A stretch of DNA of 64,000 nt from NCBI GenBank assembly GCA_023399595.1, contig JAEWOR010000063.1, positions 62,001 through 126,000 of the forward strand, written 5' to 3'. Position numbers and translations under genes: made by a program. Positions 17,327 through 27,612 of this stretch are shown here, in pieces (position 1 is the stretch's first letter; each line of letters begins with the position of its first letter). The DNA comes from Bacteroidota bacterium (GTDB taxonomy: Bacteria > Bacteroidota > Bacteroidia > Flavobacteriales > Weeksellaceae). A model generated the notes under the pieces. It was not told the DNA's origin, made no database searches, and worked only from the letters and a program-made list of their open reading frames with translations.

Positions 17327-17989
17327 ATGAAGTTTTTTTTAAATATACTTTTTCTTGTTTTACCTTTTTTGATGTATTCTCAAGAGAAAATTTCATATGA
17401 CGAATCTGGCAAAGCAATTACAGAGGCTGAATTTCAAAAAAAATGGAGGGACAAAAATCTTAATTTGTATCGATGGGATTATATGGAAAACAATAAGCGC
17501 ATCTGTACACTGAAAAAAGAGCAAATACAATATCCAGATTTGGAATATAGTATGACGATAAAACTTTTAGAAAAAAAACTGGATACTGTATTCAGTAAAA
17601 ATGCTATTGTTGTACTTGATTACTGGTATTATAATGATATTTGTAGTAGTTTCCGAGATGATAAATGGCCATCTTCAGAACTTCGTGAAATCAAAGAGTT
17701 TAACGAATTGAGATTGAAAAAAAATAAAAAGAGGTTTAAAAAGAATAATCAAGAATTATATGTCTTTTATGTTTTCGAAAAAAACAGTATTGTAAAAAAG
17801 AAAAATAAAGATTATTTCAAATCTTTCGTCTTGGATTCTGATGATTTCTTTAGAGAAAACTATTTTAAAGAAAAAGCAATGTGTGGATCTAATCTTATTA
17901 TAACCCCTTCTGGTTCATTGTTATATAATGGAGAAGCTTCTATAGGTGGACTTTTAGATAAATATATTAATAGAATTTATCTCAAATAA
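17327..17989 (+). CDS. Secreted protein of unknown function, in a duplicated 3' end
   Basis: A 220-residue protein with a signal peptide (MKFFLNILFLVLPFLMYSQ). The mature part is Lys-rich and hydrophilic (ELRLKKNKKRFKKNNQELYV), with aromatic-rich strands (VVLDYWYYNDICSSF) and a C-terminal LIITPSGSLLYNGEASIGG. A TonB-C-like end is possible but not clear. I do not recognise a family. It begins 9 nt after the prolyl oligopeptidase stop, and copies of that gene's 3' end stand on both sides of it (17258-17325 and 18013-18080), which suggests arrival or survival through a duplication event. AT content appears higher than in its neighbours. Confidence 0.6.
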   Translation: MKFFLNILFLVLPFLMYSQEKISYDESGKAITEAEFQKKWRDKNLNLYRWDYMENNKRICTLKKEQIQYPDLEYSMTIKLLEKKLDTVFSKNAIVVLDYWYYNDICSSFRDDKWPSSELREIKEFNELRLKKNKKRFKKNNQELYVFYVFEKNSIVKKKNKDYFKSFVLDSDDFFRENYFKEKAMCGSNLIITPSGSLLYNGEASIGGLLDKYINRIYLK

Positions 17990-18012
17990 GACGAATTTAA
18001 TGAAAAGAAAAA

Positions 18013-18060
18013 AATGCAGATTTGCTCTCGTTTGAACTTTACGAAATGGGAATTCAATAA
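18013..18060 (+). pseudogene. Remnant of a second prolyl oligopeptidase 3' end (direct repeat copy 2)
   Basis: In frame this reads NADLLSFELYEMGIQ and a stop, against NADLLSFALYEMGIQ in the intact protein at 15179-17317. It lacks a start and everything upstream. Similarity continues past the stop to about 18080. It is either the tail of a lost tandem paralogue or the footprint of an insertion of the gene at 17327-17989. Confidence 0.8.
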
Positions 18061-18170
18061 TTTATAAAATAATTTTTAAGGATGGATTAATTTTCATCCT
18101 TTTTTATTTTAATTCAACTTTTCTACGTTTTAAATTATCATTAAATTTACCATCTCAATAAAAAGTAAAA

Positions 18171-20285
<2,115 letters not shown>

Positions 20286-20373
20286 AATTTACGTTTTAAG
20301 ATGTTATTTCGTACTGTATCATAAAATTGCTTTTTTGAAAAAGTTATGTTTCTGTAACAGTACAATAAAATAG

Positions 20374-20405
20374 AAAAGCCCGAAATCGTAAGATTTCGGG
20401 CTTTT
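20374..20405. terminator. Bidirectional terminator between scpA and the cytochrome genes
   Basis: A perfect 14-bp stem AAAAGCCCGAAATC / GATTTCGGGCTTTT (20374-20387 with 20392-20405), GTAA loop, T-run on the plus side and A-run before it, serving both converging genes. Confidence 0.9.
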
Positions 20406-20433
20406 TTTTGTTCGAACTTCAAAGCTTAAGTTT

Positions 20434-20712
20434 TTATTTTTCAGAAATCAAATAATCATACACCATTTGGTGTTGGTCATCTGTTAATTTAGCTCTAGGA
20501 GCCATTCTGCTCAATGTTTTTATCCAACCTTGTGCATCATGTTTCTCAGGACTGGGAAGTGCGTGGCATTTATTACAAGAATTTTCAAAAATCGTCTTAC
20601 CTTGAGCTAATTGCTCTGAGGAAGTGTATTTCGGACCAGTAACCGCTGTAGATTTTGGACCACAGGCTACCATAAAAATTACCGCAATAAGCAGTGCGAA
20701 TACGTTTTTCAT
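20434..20712 (-). CDS. Monohaem c-type cytochrome lipoprotein (paralogue 1)
   Basis: A 92-residue lipoprotein: signal peptide with lipobox MVAC, then a single haem c site CNKCH in GKTIFENSCNKCHALPSP and a distal Met in RMAPRAKL. The frame extends upstream to 20751, but the signal peptide fits the ATG at 20712 (MKNVFALLIAVIF). It is about 60 % identical over the haem domain to the next gene upstream. Probably an electron carrier attached to the outer or cytoplasmic membrane facing the periplasm; its partner is unknown. Confidence 0.85.
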   Translation of the reverse strand: MKNVFALLIAVIFMVACGPKSTAVTGPKYTSSEQLAQGKTIFENSCNKCHALPSPEKHDAQGWIKTLSRMAPRAKLTDDQHQMVYDYLISEK

Positions 20713-20768
20713 AAGCTTGTTATTTGGTGTTGTAGATAAAAGCTTAATCAAAGATTGAGCCTTTTTAA

Positions 20769-21059
20769 TTATTTTTTAACAGAAACAACATAATCATAAA
20801 CCAATTGATGTTGTTCTTCATTCAATTTAGCTTTTGGCGCCATAGCGTTCATAATTCCTACCCATTGTACAGAGGTATGTTCAGTAGGGTTGGGTAAAGC
20901 ATGACATTTTCCACAAGAGTTTTCAAAAATAGTTTTCCCTTCTGCAAGCTTTTCTGTAGATGTTGTTTTAACTCCAGAAACAGTTGACGTTTTTGGGGTA
21001 CAAGAAGTTAACCCGATTGTAGCGATAGCAATTGCTGAAACTGTGATGCTTTTTTTCAT
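20769..21059 (-). CDS. Monohaem c-type cytochrome lipoprotein (paralogue 2)
   Basis: A 96-residue lipoprotein with lipobox LTSC, haem site CGKCH in GKTIFENSCGKCHALPNP and Met in AMAPKAKL. The longer frame to 21095 overlaps the -7 box at 21083-21090, so the ATG at 21059 (MKKSITVSAIAIATIG) was chosen. It is a tandem duplicate of the gene at 20434-20712, 56 nt apart, and they are probably co-transcribed. Both lie between scpA and meaB on the opposite strand. Role in respiration inferred only from the haem motif. Confidence 0.85.
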   Translation of the reverse strand: MKKSITVSAIAIATIGLTSCTPKTSTVSGVKTTSTEKLAEGKTIFENSCGKCHALPNPTEHTSVQWVGIMNAMAPKAKLNEEQHQLVYDYVVSVKK

Positions 21060-21082
21060 AAAATTTTTGTTTAGTCTTTTAA

Positions 21083-21090
21083 CAAATATA
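21083..21090 (-). promoter_or_regulatory. Predicted -7 box of the cytochrome pair
   Basis: TATATTTG on the minus strand, 23 nt before the ATG at 21059. No clear -33 TTG. Confidence 0.5.
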
Positions 21091-21167
21091 ATCATTTACT
21101 TGAATTAACATCATTTTGTTAATTATTTTTAATTGAAAGAAACTAATATTAAGAGGGTAAATTTTCC

Positions 21168-21175
21168 TATTTTTG
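21168..21175 (+). promoter_or_regulatory. Predicted -7 box of meaB
   Basis: TATTTTTG matches TAnnTTTG and ends only 4 nt before the ATG at 21180, so the transcript would be almost leaderless. Confidence 0.4.
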
Positions 21176-21179
21176 GGAT

Positions 21180-22163
21180 ATGAATTTCTCTACGGACGAT
21201 TTATTGGAAGGCATTAAAACTGGTAATAAAAGACTTATTGGTAAAGCTATTACTTTGGTGGAAAGTAAAAAACCTGAACATAGGTTACAGGCCGAAGATT
21301 TATTGAAAAAAATAATGCCTCTCACGGGGAAATCTGTCCGTGTTGGAATTACTGGAGTTCCTGGTGCTGGAAAATCCACTTTTATAGAGAGTTTTGGAAG
21401 ATTGGCCATTTCTCATGGTAAAAAGGTGGCTGTTTTAGCTATTGATCCGAGTTCATCTATTAACAAAGGAAGTATTTTAGGGGATAAAACAAGGATGGAA
21501 GAGTTGGCTAAAGAAGAAAATGCTTTCATTCGTCCTAGTCCGAGTGGTGGATTTTTAGGAGGAGTTGCCAATACAACTTATGAAACCATGCTTATTTGTG
21601 AAGCCGCAGGATATGATTATATTTTAATAGAAACCGTTGGTGTTGGGCAATCTGAAGTTTTAGTTGCAGATATTTCCGATGTGTTTTTGTTTGTGAAAAT
21701 TATTGGTGGAGGAGATGAGTTGCAAGGCATTAAGAGAGGAATAATGGAAATGGTAGATATTGTTTTCATTAATAAAGTAAATGAAGAAAATCTAGCTAAA
21801 GCTAAGCAAACCAAAGTGGAGCTAAAGCGTGCATTAGATTTTATTCCACCGAAGGAAAAAGGTTGGAAAGTTCCTGTTTTGTTTGGGTCTGCAATAGAAA
21901 ATACAGGTTTAGGAGATGTGTATTTTGAGATTGATAATTTTATCAACCTTAAGAAGAAAGACCATCGTTTTGAGGAAGTTCGTGTAAAACAATCTGAAAA
22001 GAGATTTGAATATTGGGTTCAAGAATATATTTTGTCTCTCATTAAAAAAGATGTGAGCATAGAAAATGCTTATCAAGAGCACAAAAAAAATGCTTCTGAA
22101 GGAGTTTCAAGTCCTAGTACAGAAGCAAAGTTATTTGTTGAGAAATTTTTAAAAGAGAAGTAA
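21180..22163 (+). CDS. meaB: Methylmalonyl-CoA mutase-associated GTPase MeaB
   Basis: A 327-residue G3E P-loop GTPase that gates cobalamin loading and protects methylmalonyl-CoA mutase from inactivation. Walker A is GVPGAGKS (about residues 59-66). The G3 region is IETVGVGQSE, and the base-recognition part is in VFINKVNEENLAKA. The C-terminal segment is the family's dimerisation arm. The mutase gene (18171-20285) is on the same strand, separated by two cytochrome genes on the other strand. The older name ArgK (arginine transport kinase) for this family is wrong. The next gene is convergent, 1 nt away. Confidence 0.95.
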   Translation: MNFSTDDLLEGIKTGNKRLIGKAITLVESKKPEHRLQAEDLLKKIMPLTGKSVRVGITGVPGAGKSTFIESFGRLAISHGKKVAVLAIDPSSSINKGSILGDKTRMEELAKEENAFIRPSPSGGFLGGVANTTYETMLICEAAGYDYILIETVGVGQSEVLVADISDVFLFVKIIGGGDELQGIKRGIMEMVDIVFINKVNEENLAKAKQTKVELKRALDFIPPKEKGWKVPVLFGSAIENTGLGDVYFEIDNFINLKKKDHRFEEVRVKQSEKRFEYWVQEYILSLIKKDVSIENAYQEHKKNASEGVSSPSTEAKLFVEKFLKEK

Positions 22164-22164
22164 T

Positions 22165-22701
22165 CTATTTCTCGTTTTCGGGATTTTTAGTGATATAACC
22201 ATCGTAAGAAATTGGTTGTCTGTCATTTCCTTTAATAGAAAGATAAGCTTTTCCGTTTGGGTAAGATTCAATTACAATTTCATAGACATAATCTACATCT
22301 TTAGTTTGAATAATTAGGATTTTTTTTCCTCTTTTTCCTTCAGAAGTTTTTGTTGTAAAATCTTTTGATGTAAATCTGTAGCTGTTTTTATCTTGATCGT
22401 AACTTACATTAAATAATCTTCCAAAATAAGGTAAAACTGCTTCTAATGTGTTATCTTTAACTGATAAAGTATAATTGGAGCCATTAAGGTCTAAAATTCT
22501 AGCTGAATTCCCACCTGGTAAAGAGTTGGCCATTTTAATAGCGTCGTAACTTACAGGATTAGCTCTTTGTGCATTGAAAACAAAATCTTGTGGATTTAAA
22601 CTAATTGGTGCAGCAATAGAACTTTGAGATTGTTGAGATGAGCAGTTCTGAAATACTAGAAAAGAACACAGAAGCATCATCAAAATAGTTATATTTTTCA
22701 T
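22165..22701 (-). CDS. DUF4251 domain lipoprotein
   Basis: A 178-residue lipoprotein: lipobox FQNC after MKNITILMMLLCSFLVFQ. The rest fits DUF4251, a Bacteroidota periplasmic or outer membrane beta-rich family (FVFNAQRANPVSYDAIKMA, LPYFGRLFNVSYDQDKN, YRFTSKDFTTKT). Function unknown. It is probably transcribed alone from the box at 22740-22747, and converges on meaB with stop codons one base apart. Confidence 0.85.
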   Translation of the reverse strand: MKNITILMMLLCSFLVFQNCSSQQSQSSIAAPISLNPQDFVFNAQRANPVSYDAIKMANSLPGGNSARILDLNGSNYTLSVKDNTLEAVLPYFGRLFNVSYDQDKNSYRFTSKDFTTKTSEGKRGKKILIIQTKDVDYVYEIVIESYPNGKAYLSIKGNDRQPISYDGYITKNPENEK

Positions 22702-22739
22702 TTTGAAATTTTTATTTAAACTTTACAGCAAAATTTATG

Positions 22740-22747
22740 CAAAGATA
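22740..22747 (-). promoter_or_regulatory. Predicted -7 box of the DUF4251 gene
   Basis: TATCTTTG on the minus strand gives a leader of about 33-38 nt to the ATG at 22701. Confidence 0.5.
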
Positions 22748-22806
22748 TTCTTTGTGTTTTCTTTTGGAATAATAATTGTTAACTCGACTTTATAAATAAC
22801 AAAACT

Positions 22807-23607
22807 ATGAAATTAAAAATTGCAATAGGCGCATTGGCTATAACAGCTTTAGTTGCCTGTACTACAAACCCTATTACGGGGAGATCTTCACTGCAGCTTG
22901 CTAATAATTCGGAGATTTTAACAATGTCTACTCAAGAATATAAAACTACATTAGGTTCCGCAAAGGTTATTACCGGGACAGCTGATGCAAAAAGAGTAGT
23001 GAATGTTGGAACGCGTATAAAAAGTGCAGCTGAAAAATATTACACTTCTATTGGTAGATCTGGAGATTTAGCGAATTATCAGTGGGAATTCAATCTTATT
23101 CAAGATAATCAAATTAACGCATGGTGTATGCCTGGAGGAAAAGTAGCTGTTTATACAGGAATTTTACCTATTACAAAAGACGATACAGGTATGGCAGTGG
23201 TTTTGGGACACGAAATTTCTCATGCTTTGGCAGGACACGGAAATGAAAGAATTTCTCAAGCGATGGTAGCTCAATATGGAGGTGCAATTTTGGGAAGTAC
23301 TATTTCTAATGCTCAATGGGCTAGTGTTTTTCAGCAAGTATATCCTATTGGCTCACAAGTAGCCTTATTGAAATACGGTAGAAACCAAGAATTAGAAGCG
23401 GATAAAATGGGGCTTTATTTAATGGCGATGGCTGGTTATAACCCAGATAGTGCTATACCTTTCTGGCAAAGAATGGAGGCCGCTTCAACGGGTGCTAAAA
23501 CGCCTGAGTTTTTATCTACTCACCCAAATCCACAAAACAGAATTGCAGATATTCAAGCGGCTCTTCCTCAAGCAAGAGAGTATTATAAAGCTGCAGGTGG
23601 TAAGTAA
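22807..23607 (+). CDS. M48 family metallopeptidase lipoprotein (LoiP/BepA-like)
   Basis: A 266-residue lipoprotein with lipobox LVAC. The zinc site HEISH is in VVLGHEISHALAGHGNERIS, with the third ligand in NQELEADKMGLYLM, and the C-terminal part has the LSTHPNPQNRI motif of M48 proteases. In other bacteria this group (LoiP, YcaL, BepA) cuts misfolded outer membrane proteins or surveys LptD assembly. Periplasmic quality control is the likely role. There is no TPR domain, so it is closer to LoiP than to BepA. It stands alone, with a terminator behind it. Confidence 0.92.
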   Translation: MKLKIAIGALAITALVACTTNPITGRSSLQLANNSEILTMSTQEYKTTLGSAKVITGTADAKRVVNVGTRIKSAAEKYYTSIGRSGDLANYQWEFNLIQDNQINAWCMPGGKVAVYTGILPITKDDTGMAVVLGHEISHALAGHGNERISQAMVAQYGGAILGSTISNAQWASVFQQVYPIGSQVALLKYGRNQELEADKMGLYLMAMAGYNPDSAIPFWQRMEAASTGAKTPEFLSTHPNPQNRIADIQAALPQAREYYKAAGGK

Positions 23608-23637
23608 ACTTCTATTTTAAAGAAAATTTATATCTTT

Positions 23638-23670
23638 AACCTACTTAAAATAATCAATTTTAAGTAGGTT
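23638..23670 (+). terminator. Terminator of the M48 peptidase gene
   Basis: A perfect 14-bp stem AACCTACTTAAAAT (23638-23651) with 23657-23670, 5-nt loop, followed by TTTT. Confidence 0.85.
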
Positions 23671-23690
23671 TTTTAAAAACAATAAGTGTT

Positions 23691-24017
23691 ATGAAAAGTA
23701 TTTCTCTTGTAGGCATTATTTTATTAGGCGTTTCCGCTATTTTATTCTATCTCACTACCAATTTTGCTGTGGAAGAAATCCGGCTGTCACATGTAATGGG
23801 TGTAATGGCTGGAATTGGTATTGGGCTTATTATTGGTGGAATGGTAGGTTATGTAAGCAAAGGAAGTTCTATAAAAGCGGAGCAAAAGAAAAAAGAACTT
23901 AAGCAGCTTCAGAAAGAAAAAGAAGAGCTTGAGAAAAAGAATTTAGAAATGGAGCAACAAAAAAATGCACTCCAAACTGAAGTGCATAATGAGGATATTC
24001 CAAAGAATAATTTCTAA
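23691..24017 (+). CDS. Small membrane protein with C-terminal coiled coil
   Basis: A 108-residue protein with two membrane segments (ISLVGIILLGVSAILFYLT and VMAGIGIGLIIGGMVGYVS), followed by a highly charged helix of about 40 residues (KELKQLQKEKEELEKKNLEM) that must form a coiled coil. I do not recognise a family. Its stop codon overlaps that of the convergent gene at 24014 by 4 nt, with no terminator between them. Confidence 0.65.
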   Translation: MKSISLVGIILLGVSAILFYLTTNFAVEEIRLSHVMGVMAGIGIGLIIGGMVGYVSKGSSIKAEQKKKELKQLQKEKEELEKKNLEMEQQKNALQTEVHNEDIPKNNF

Positions 24018-24631
24018 AATTTATAACCTAAACCTGCGAAAACATACGCAGTATTGTTGTTGTTATAAGTAACTACTTGGTTGTGAGCTACGTCTGTGAA
24101 AACTCTTTCATTGTCTTTGAAAGCGCCTTGGTATCTTGCACTAATAATGAATTTCTTAATCATTACATGAGCTCCCACTTGGTAACCTAAAGAGTATTCA
24201 TCAGATTTGAATTGCTCTACAAATTCATTATAAGTATTGTCTTTACTAAGATGATAGCTGAACATTGGACCTGCATAAACTCCTATTTTATCACCAATAA
24301 AATTGTGTCCCAATAATACAGGGATGTCTAATGTGTGACTTTTCGCAGCAAAATTAATATTATAAGAAGTGTATTCACTTTTTATTGAGGTGTAGTACAC
24401 TTCGGGCATTAAAAACCAGCTAGAAGTAAAATCCATCTTAAAGGAAAGTCCAATGTTAAAACCTACATTGTTTTTTCCTTTTGCTTCCCAAGCTTCAGTA
24501 ACTGAGTTTGATACGCTTTTCCATGAAGCATTCCCTGTTGGGAATAATACATTAAACTTTGCAGCCACAGATATTTGAGCTGATATTGATAATGAAAGTG
24601 CTAATAATGCTAAGCTAAGAATCTTTTTCAT
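24014..24631 (-). CDS. Outer membrane beta-barrel protein (PorT-like fold)
   Basis: A 205-residue protein: signal peptide MKKILSLALLALSLSISAQ, then eight or so amphipathic strands (VGFNIGLSFKMDF, SWFLMPEVYYTS, IGVYAGPMFSYHL, YSLGYQVGAHVMI, AYVFAGLGYKF) ending in an aromatic residue as outer membrane barrels do. The ATG at 24631 lies inside the 3' end of the MlaF-like gene (17-nt overlap), so the two are translationally linked and on one transcript. A link to lipid transport is a reasonable inference from this overlap, not shown. Confidence 0.75.
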   Translation of the reverse strand: MKKILSLALLALSLSISAQISVAAKFNVLFPTGNASWKSVSNSVTEAWEAKGKNNVGFNIGLSFKMDFTSSWFLMPEVYYTSIKSEYTSYNINFAAKSHTLDIPVLLGHNFIGDKIGVYAGPMFSYHLSKDNTYNEFVEQFKSDEYSLGYQVGAHVMIKKFIISARYQGAFKDNERVFTDVAHNQVVTYNNNNTAYVFAGLGYKF

Positions 24632-25430
24632 TGTCTTCAATTTTAGTGATATTGTTTTCTATAGTTTTATTATTTTCTAATAAGTATTCTCTTAATTCTT
24701 TAAAAAGCTCCGATGAATATACGAAATCTATCAAGTTTTTGTTTCCTGCGGTTATAAGAAAGTCTTTATTACCTTCCCATTCTTTAATTCCAAGACGTAA
24801 ATACACAATTTTTTCTCCGATGGTCATCACGGAGTTCATATCGTGTGTATTAATAATAGTTGTTGTATTGTATTCTTTTGTAATCTCTAACAAGAGATCA
24901 TCAATTACGTTGGATGTATAAGGATCTAGTCCAGAGTTGGGTTCGTCACAAAATAAATATTTGGGGAAGTTGACAATTGCTCTTGCAATGGCAACCCTTT
25001 TTTGCATACCTCCGGATATTTCTGAAGGGAATTTTTTATTGGCTTTATTTAAATGTACTCTGCTAATAACCTCGCTTACCCTTCTTGTTTTTTCTCTGTA
25101 CGTCATGTTGGTAAACATATCCAAAGGAAAACGAATGTTTTCTTCCACCGTCATGGAATCAAATAAAGCACTTCCTTGGAATACCGTTCCAATTTCAGAT
25201 CTTAATTGTAATTTTTCTTCGCGGTCCATTTTTCCGATGTCTCTTCCATCAAATAAAATTTCTCCAGAAGAAGGTGGATAAACATTTAATAAACTTTTTA
25301 AGAAAACCGTTTTACCAGATCCAGATTGCCCAATAATGAGGTTTACTTTGCCTTTATCAAATGATGTTGAGATTCCTTTTAATACTTCTACACCATCAAA
25401 ATCCTTTTTTAAATTTTTAACTTCAATCAT
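24615..25430 (-). CDS. MlaF-like ABC transporter ATPase
   Basis: A 271-residue ATPase with Walker A GQSGSGKT, signature SGGMQKRVAIARA, Walker B KYLFCDEPNSGLDP and a His switch in INTHDMNSV. This is the Mkl/MlaF group that powers retrograde or anterograde phospholipid transport with an MlaE permease and an MCE protein. It overlaps the permease gene by one base (TAATG). An MCE protein is encoded separately at 39679. The last ~25 residues are an acidic tail that also encodes the start of the next gene. Confidence 0.9.
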   Translation of the reverse strand: MIEVKNLKKDFDGVEVLKGISTSFDKGKVNLIIGQSGSGKTVFLKSLLNVYPPSSGEILFDGRDIGKMDREEKLQLRSEIGTVFQGSALFDSMTVEENIRFPLDMFTNMTYREKTRRVSEVISRVHLNKANKKFPSEISGGMQKRVAIARAIVNFPKYLFCDEPNSGLDPYTSNVIDDLLLEITKEYNTTTIINTHDMNSVMTIGEKIVYLRLGIKEWEGNKDFLITAGNKNLIDFVYSSELFKELREYLLENNKTIENNITKIEDNEKDS

Positions 25431-26182
25431 TAGCTAAGTATTAATTGTGTAAGTATTAATTCTGAAATAATAATAAAAACCATGGTCCAAACTACAGCTT
25501 GTGTACTTGCTCTACCCACTTCCAAAGAACCACCTTTTACGTTATATCCGAAGTATGAAGGAATGGTTGCAATAAGAAATGCAAATACGGTGGTTTTTAT
25601 AAATGCATAATAAATAAATAGATTCGGCATGTACATTCTAATACCAGTGATGTAGTCTGATTCTGTCCAGTTTCCTGTGAACATTCCGGCTGCATAACCT
25701 CCTCCGATACCAAAAACTATACTTATGGCGATAAGTAAAGGATTGTAAATGCAACAAGCGATAATTTTAGGAAGAATAAGAAAGTTGGCAGAGTTTACCC
25801 CCATAATATCCATTGCGTCAATTTGCTCGGTAACCCTCATGGTTCCGATGCTTGAAGCGATATAAGAACCTACCTTGCCTGCTAAAATTAAACTAATAAT
25901 GGTTGGCGAAAATTCTAAAACCAATACTGCTTTGGTGGCATAACCAACGAAAGCTGGTGGAATAGGGAATGAAGAAGCATCGAAGTTGTTAAACATCTGA
26001 ATTGCGACTACTGCACCAACGAATATGGATACAAATATTACCAATCCAAAAGAGTTTACTCCTAAATCGTTAATCTCTCTCATAAGAACCTTCCAAAATA
26101 CAGATATTTTCTGTGGATTTTTTAAAGATTTTCCTAGAAGCAATATGTATTCACCAATACCTCTTAATAACTTTCTAAACAT
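25430..26182 (-). CDS. MlaE-like ABC transporter permease
   Basis: A 250-residue inner membrane protein of five or six segments, with the MlaE-family core AGKVGSYIASSIGTMRVTEQIDAMDIMGVN and a conserved end segment VGRASTQAVVWTMVFIII. It forms the membrane part of the MCE-type lipid transporter with the ATPase encoded directly after it. It is 39 nt downstream of the sugar transferase gene, in the same run of minus-strand genes. Confidence 0.92.
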   Translation of the reverse strand: MFRKLLRGIGEYILLLGKSLKNPQKISVFWKVLMREINDLGVNSFGLVIFVSIFVGAVVAIQMFNNFDASSFPIPPAFVGYATKAVLVLEFSPTIISLILAGKVGSYIASSIGTMRVTEQIDAMDIMGVNSANFLILPKIIACCIYNPLLIAISIVFGIGGGYAAGMFTGNWTESDYITGIRMYMPNLFIYYAFIKTTVFAFLIATIPSYFGYNVKGGSLEVGRASTQAVVWTMVFIIISELILTQLILS

Positions 26183-26221
26183 TTTGCTAAATTATGCTTT
26201 TTTTATTTATTCTAATAGGTG

Positions 26222-27589
26222 TTATTTTGCATTTTTGTCGCCCGCAATTACCAAGAATATTGTCTTAAAAATAATCACTAAATCTAATATAAAAGTCCAG
26301 TTTCTAACATAGAATGTATCCGCTAGAACTCTTTTATTCATTTCAATTTCTACATCGCCAAAATCACCTCTTAAACCGTTTACCTGAGCTAATCCAGTAA
26401 TTCCAGGAAAAACGGAGCTTCTTAAGTTATATCTTTCGATTTTCGTTTTGTAATAATCATCTACCACCAACATATGAGGGCGCGGTCCTACTACAGACAT
26501 TTCGCCTTTTAAAACATTAATAAACTGTGGCATCTCATCAAGACTCGTTTTTCTTAAAAATTTCCCGAACTTGGTAATTCTATTGTCATTTTCCTTAGTT
26601 GTTTTTATCGAAGAATCGGTATTCACAACCATTGTTCTAAACTTTATACAATTGAAAATATTCTCATGGAAACCATATCTTTTTTGAATAAAAAAAACAG
26701 GACCTTTGGAGGTTATTTTTATAATTAATGCAATTATTGGGAAAAGCCAAGAGCCAATACAAGCTAAAATTAACACAGAAAAAATGATATCAAAAAGTTT
26801 TTTTATAGAGTAATTGCTAAAATAATCTAATGGATTTTTCTTCTGAACGAGTACAGGTTGGGTTTGAATGTAGGTTAAATCATACAAAAAAGAATTGTCT
26901 TGATTGATATTGGGAATAAGTGATATATGAACTCTGTTTTCTTCTGCTGATTTAAGAAGCTCTTGGTTTTCTTTCTGCATTGCTGCATCAACAGGAAGAT
27001 ATATGGTGTGAATTCCATTTTTTTTCCAAAATTGGATTAAAGAGTTTAATTCAATTTTCTTTTGTGGATATTCAAATATTTTGTAGCCGTAATCTGATCT
27101 TTCTAGAAAAGTGCTTTTAAGAACATCTGTGGATGAATCTTCGAAAATAAACATCACATTTCTAAAATTAATACCCCTTGATCTTATGTACTTTACCGAG
27201 ACAAATAGAATTGTCTTTATGAAAATAAGAAGACATCCAAGTGAAAATAGAAGCGTATTAATATGAGTGGTAAAAAATACATTTTTGGTAACTCTACTTA
27301 TAAGAATGGTTCCTAAACTAAAAAATACAGTTTGTATAATAATCCGTTCTAAAAAAATAGTGTAGGTGAGGTTTCGCTGGATTTTATAAATTTTTGTTTT
27401 TTCACTTAAAAGTATCCAAAAGATTGATAATAAAATAAGTGAAACAATATTCTCAAACCAAATATTTTTATTATTTACCAGAAGAGGATTTTTAATACTG
27501 AAAAAATAGACAAACACAGAGCATATCGATATAATATCAATCAATAAAAAAACTGATTTTAAGTATCTCGAATATCGGATTCTCTGCAT
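26222..27589 (-). CDS. Undecaprenyl-phosphate sugar phosphotransferase (WcaJ-type)
   Basis: A 455-residue polyprenyl glycosylphosphotransferase that puts the first sugar phosphate on undecaprenyl phosphate for surface polysaccharide. The N-terminal half has four membrane segments and a CoA-binding-like domain (FRNVMFIFEDSSTD). The C-terminal catalytic domain has SKGPVFFIQKRYGF, CIKFRTMVVNTDS, KTSLDEMPQFINVLKGEMS, VGPRPH and FPGITGLAQVNGLRG. The glycosyltransferase and flippase at 45.3-47.7 kb could serve the same polymer, but they are 18 kb away. It lies between queE and the MlaE-like gene. Confidence 0.9.
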   Translation of the reverse strand: MQRIRYSRYLKSVFLLIDIISICSVFVYFFSIKNPLLVNNKNIWFENIVSLILLSIFWILLSEKTKIYKIQRNLTYTIFLERIIIQTVFFSLGTILISRVTKNVFFTTHINTLLFSLGCLLIFIKTILFVSVKYIRSRGINFRNVMFIFEDSSTDVLKSTFLERSDYGYKIFEYPQKKIELNSLIQFWKKNGIHTIYLPVDAAMQKENQELLKSAEENRVHISLIPNINQDNSFLYDLTYIQTQPVLVQKKNPLDYFSNYSIKKLFDIIFSVLILACIGSWLFPIIALIIKITSKGPVFFIQKRYGFHENIFNCIKFRTMVVNTDSSIKTTKENDNRITKFGKFLRKTSLDEMPQFINVLKGEMSVVGPRPHMLVVDDYYKTKIERYNLRSSVFPGITGLAQVNGLRGDFGDVEIEMNKRVLADTFYVRNWTFILDLVIIFKTIFLVIAGDKNAK

Positions 27590-27612
27590 TTACTAGTTTT
27601 TAAACTTTTAAT

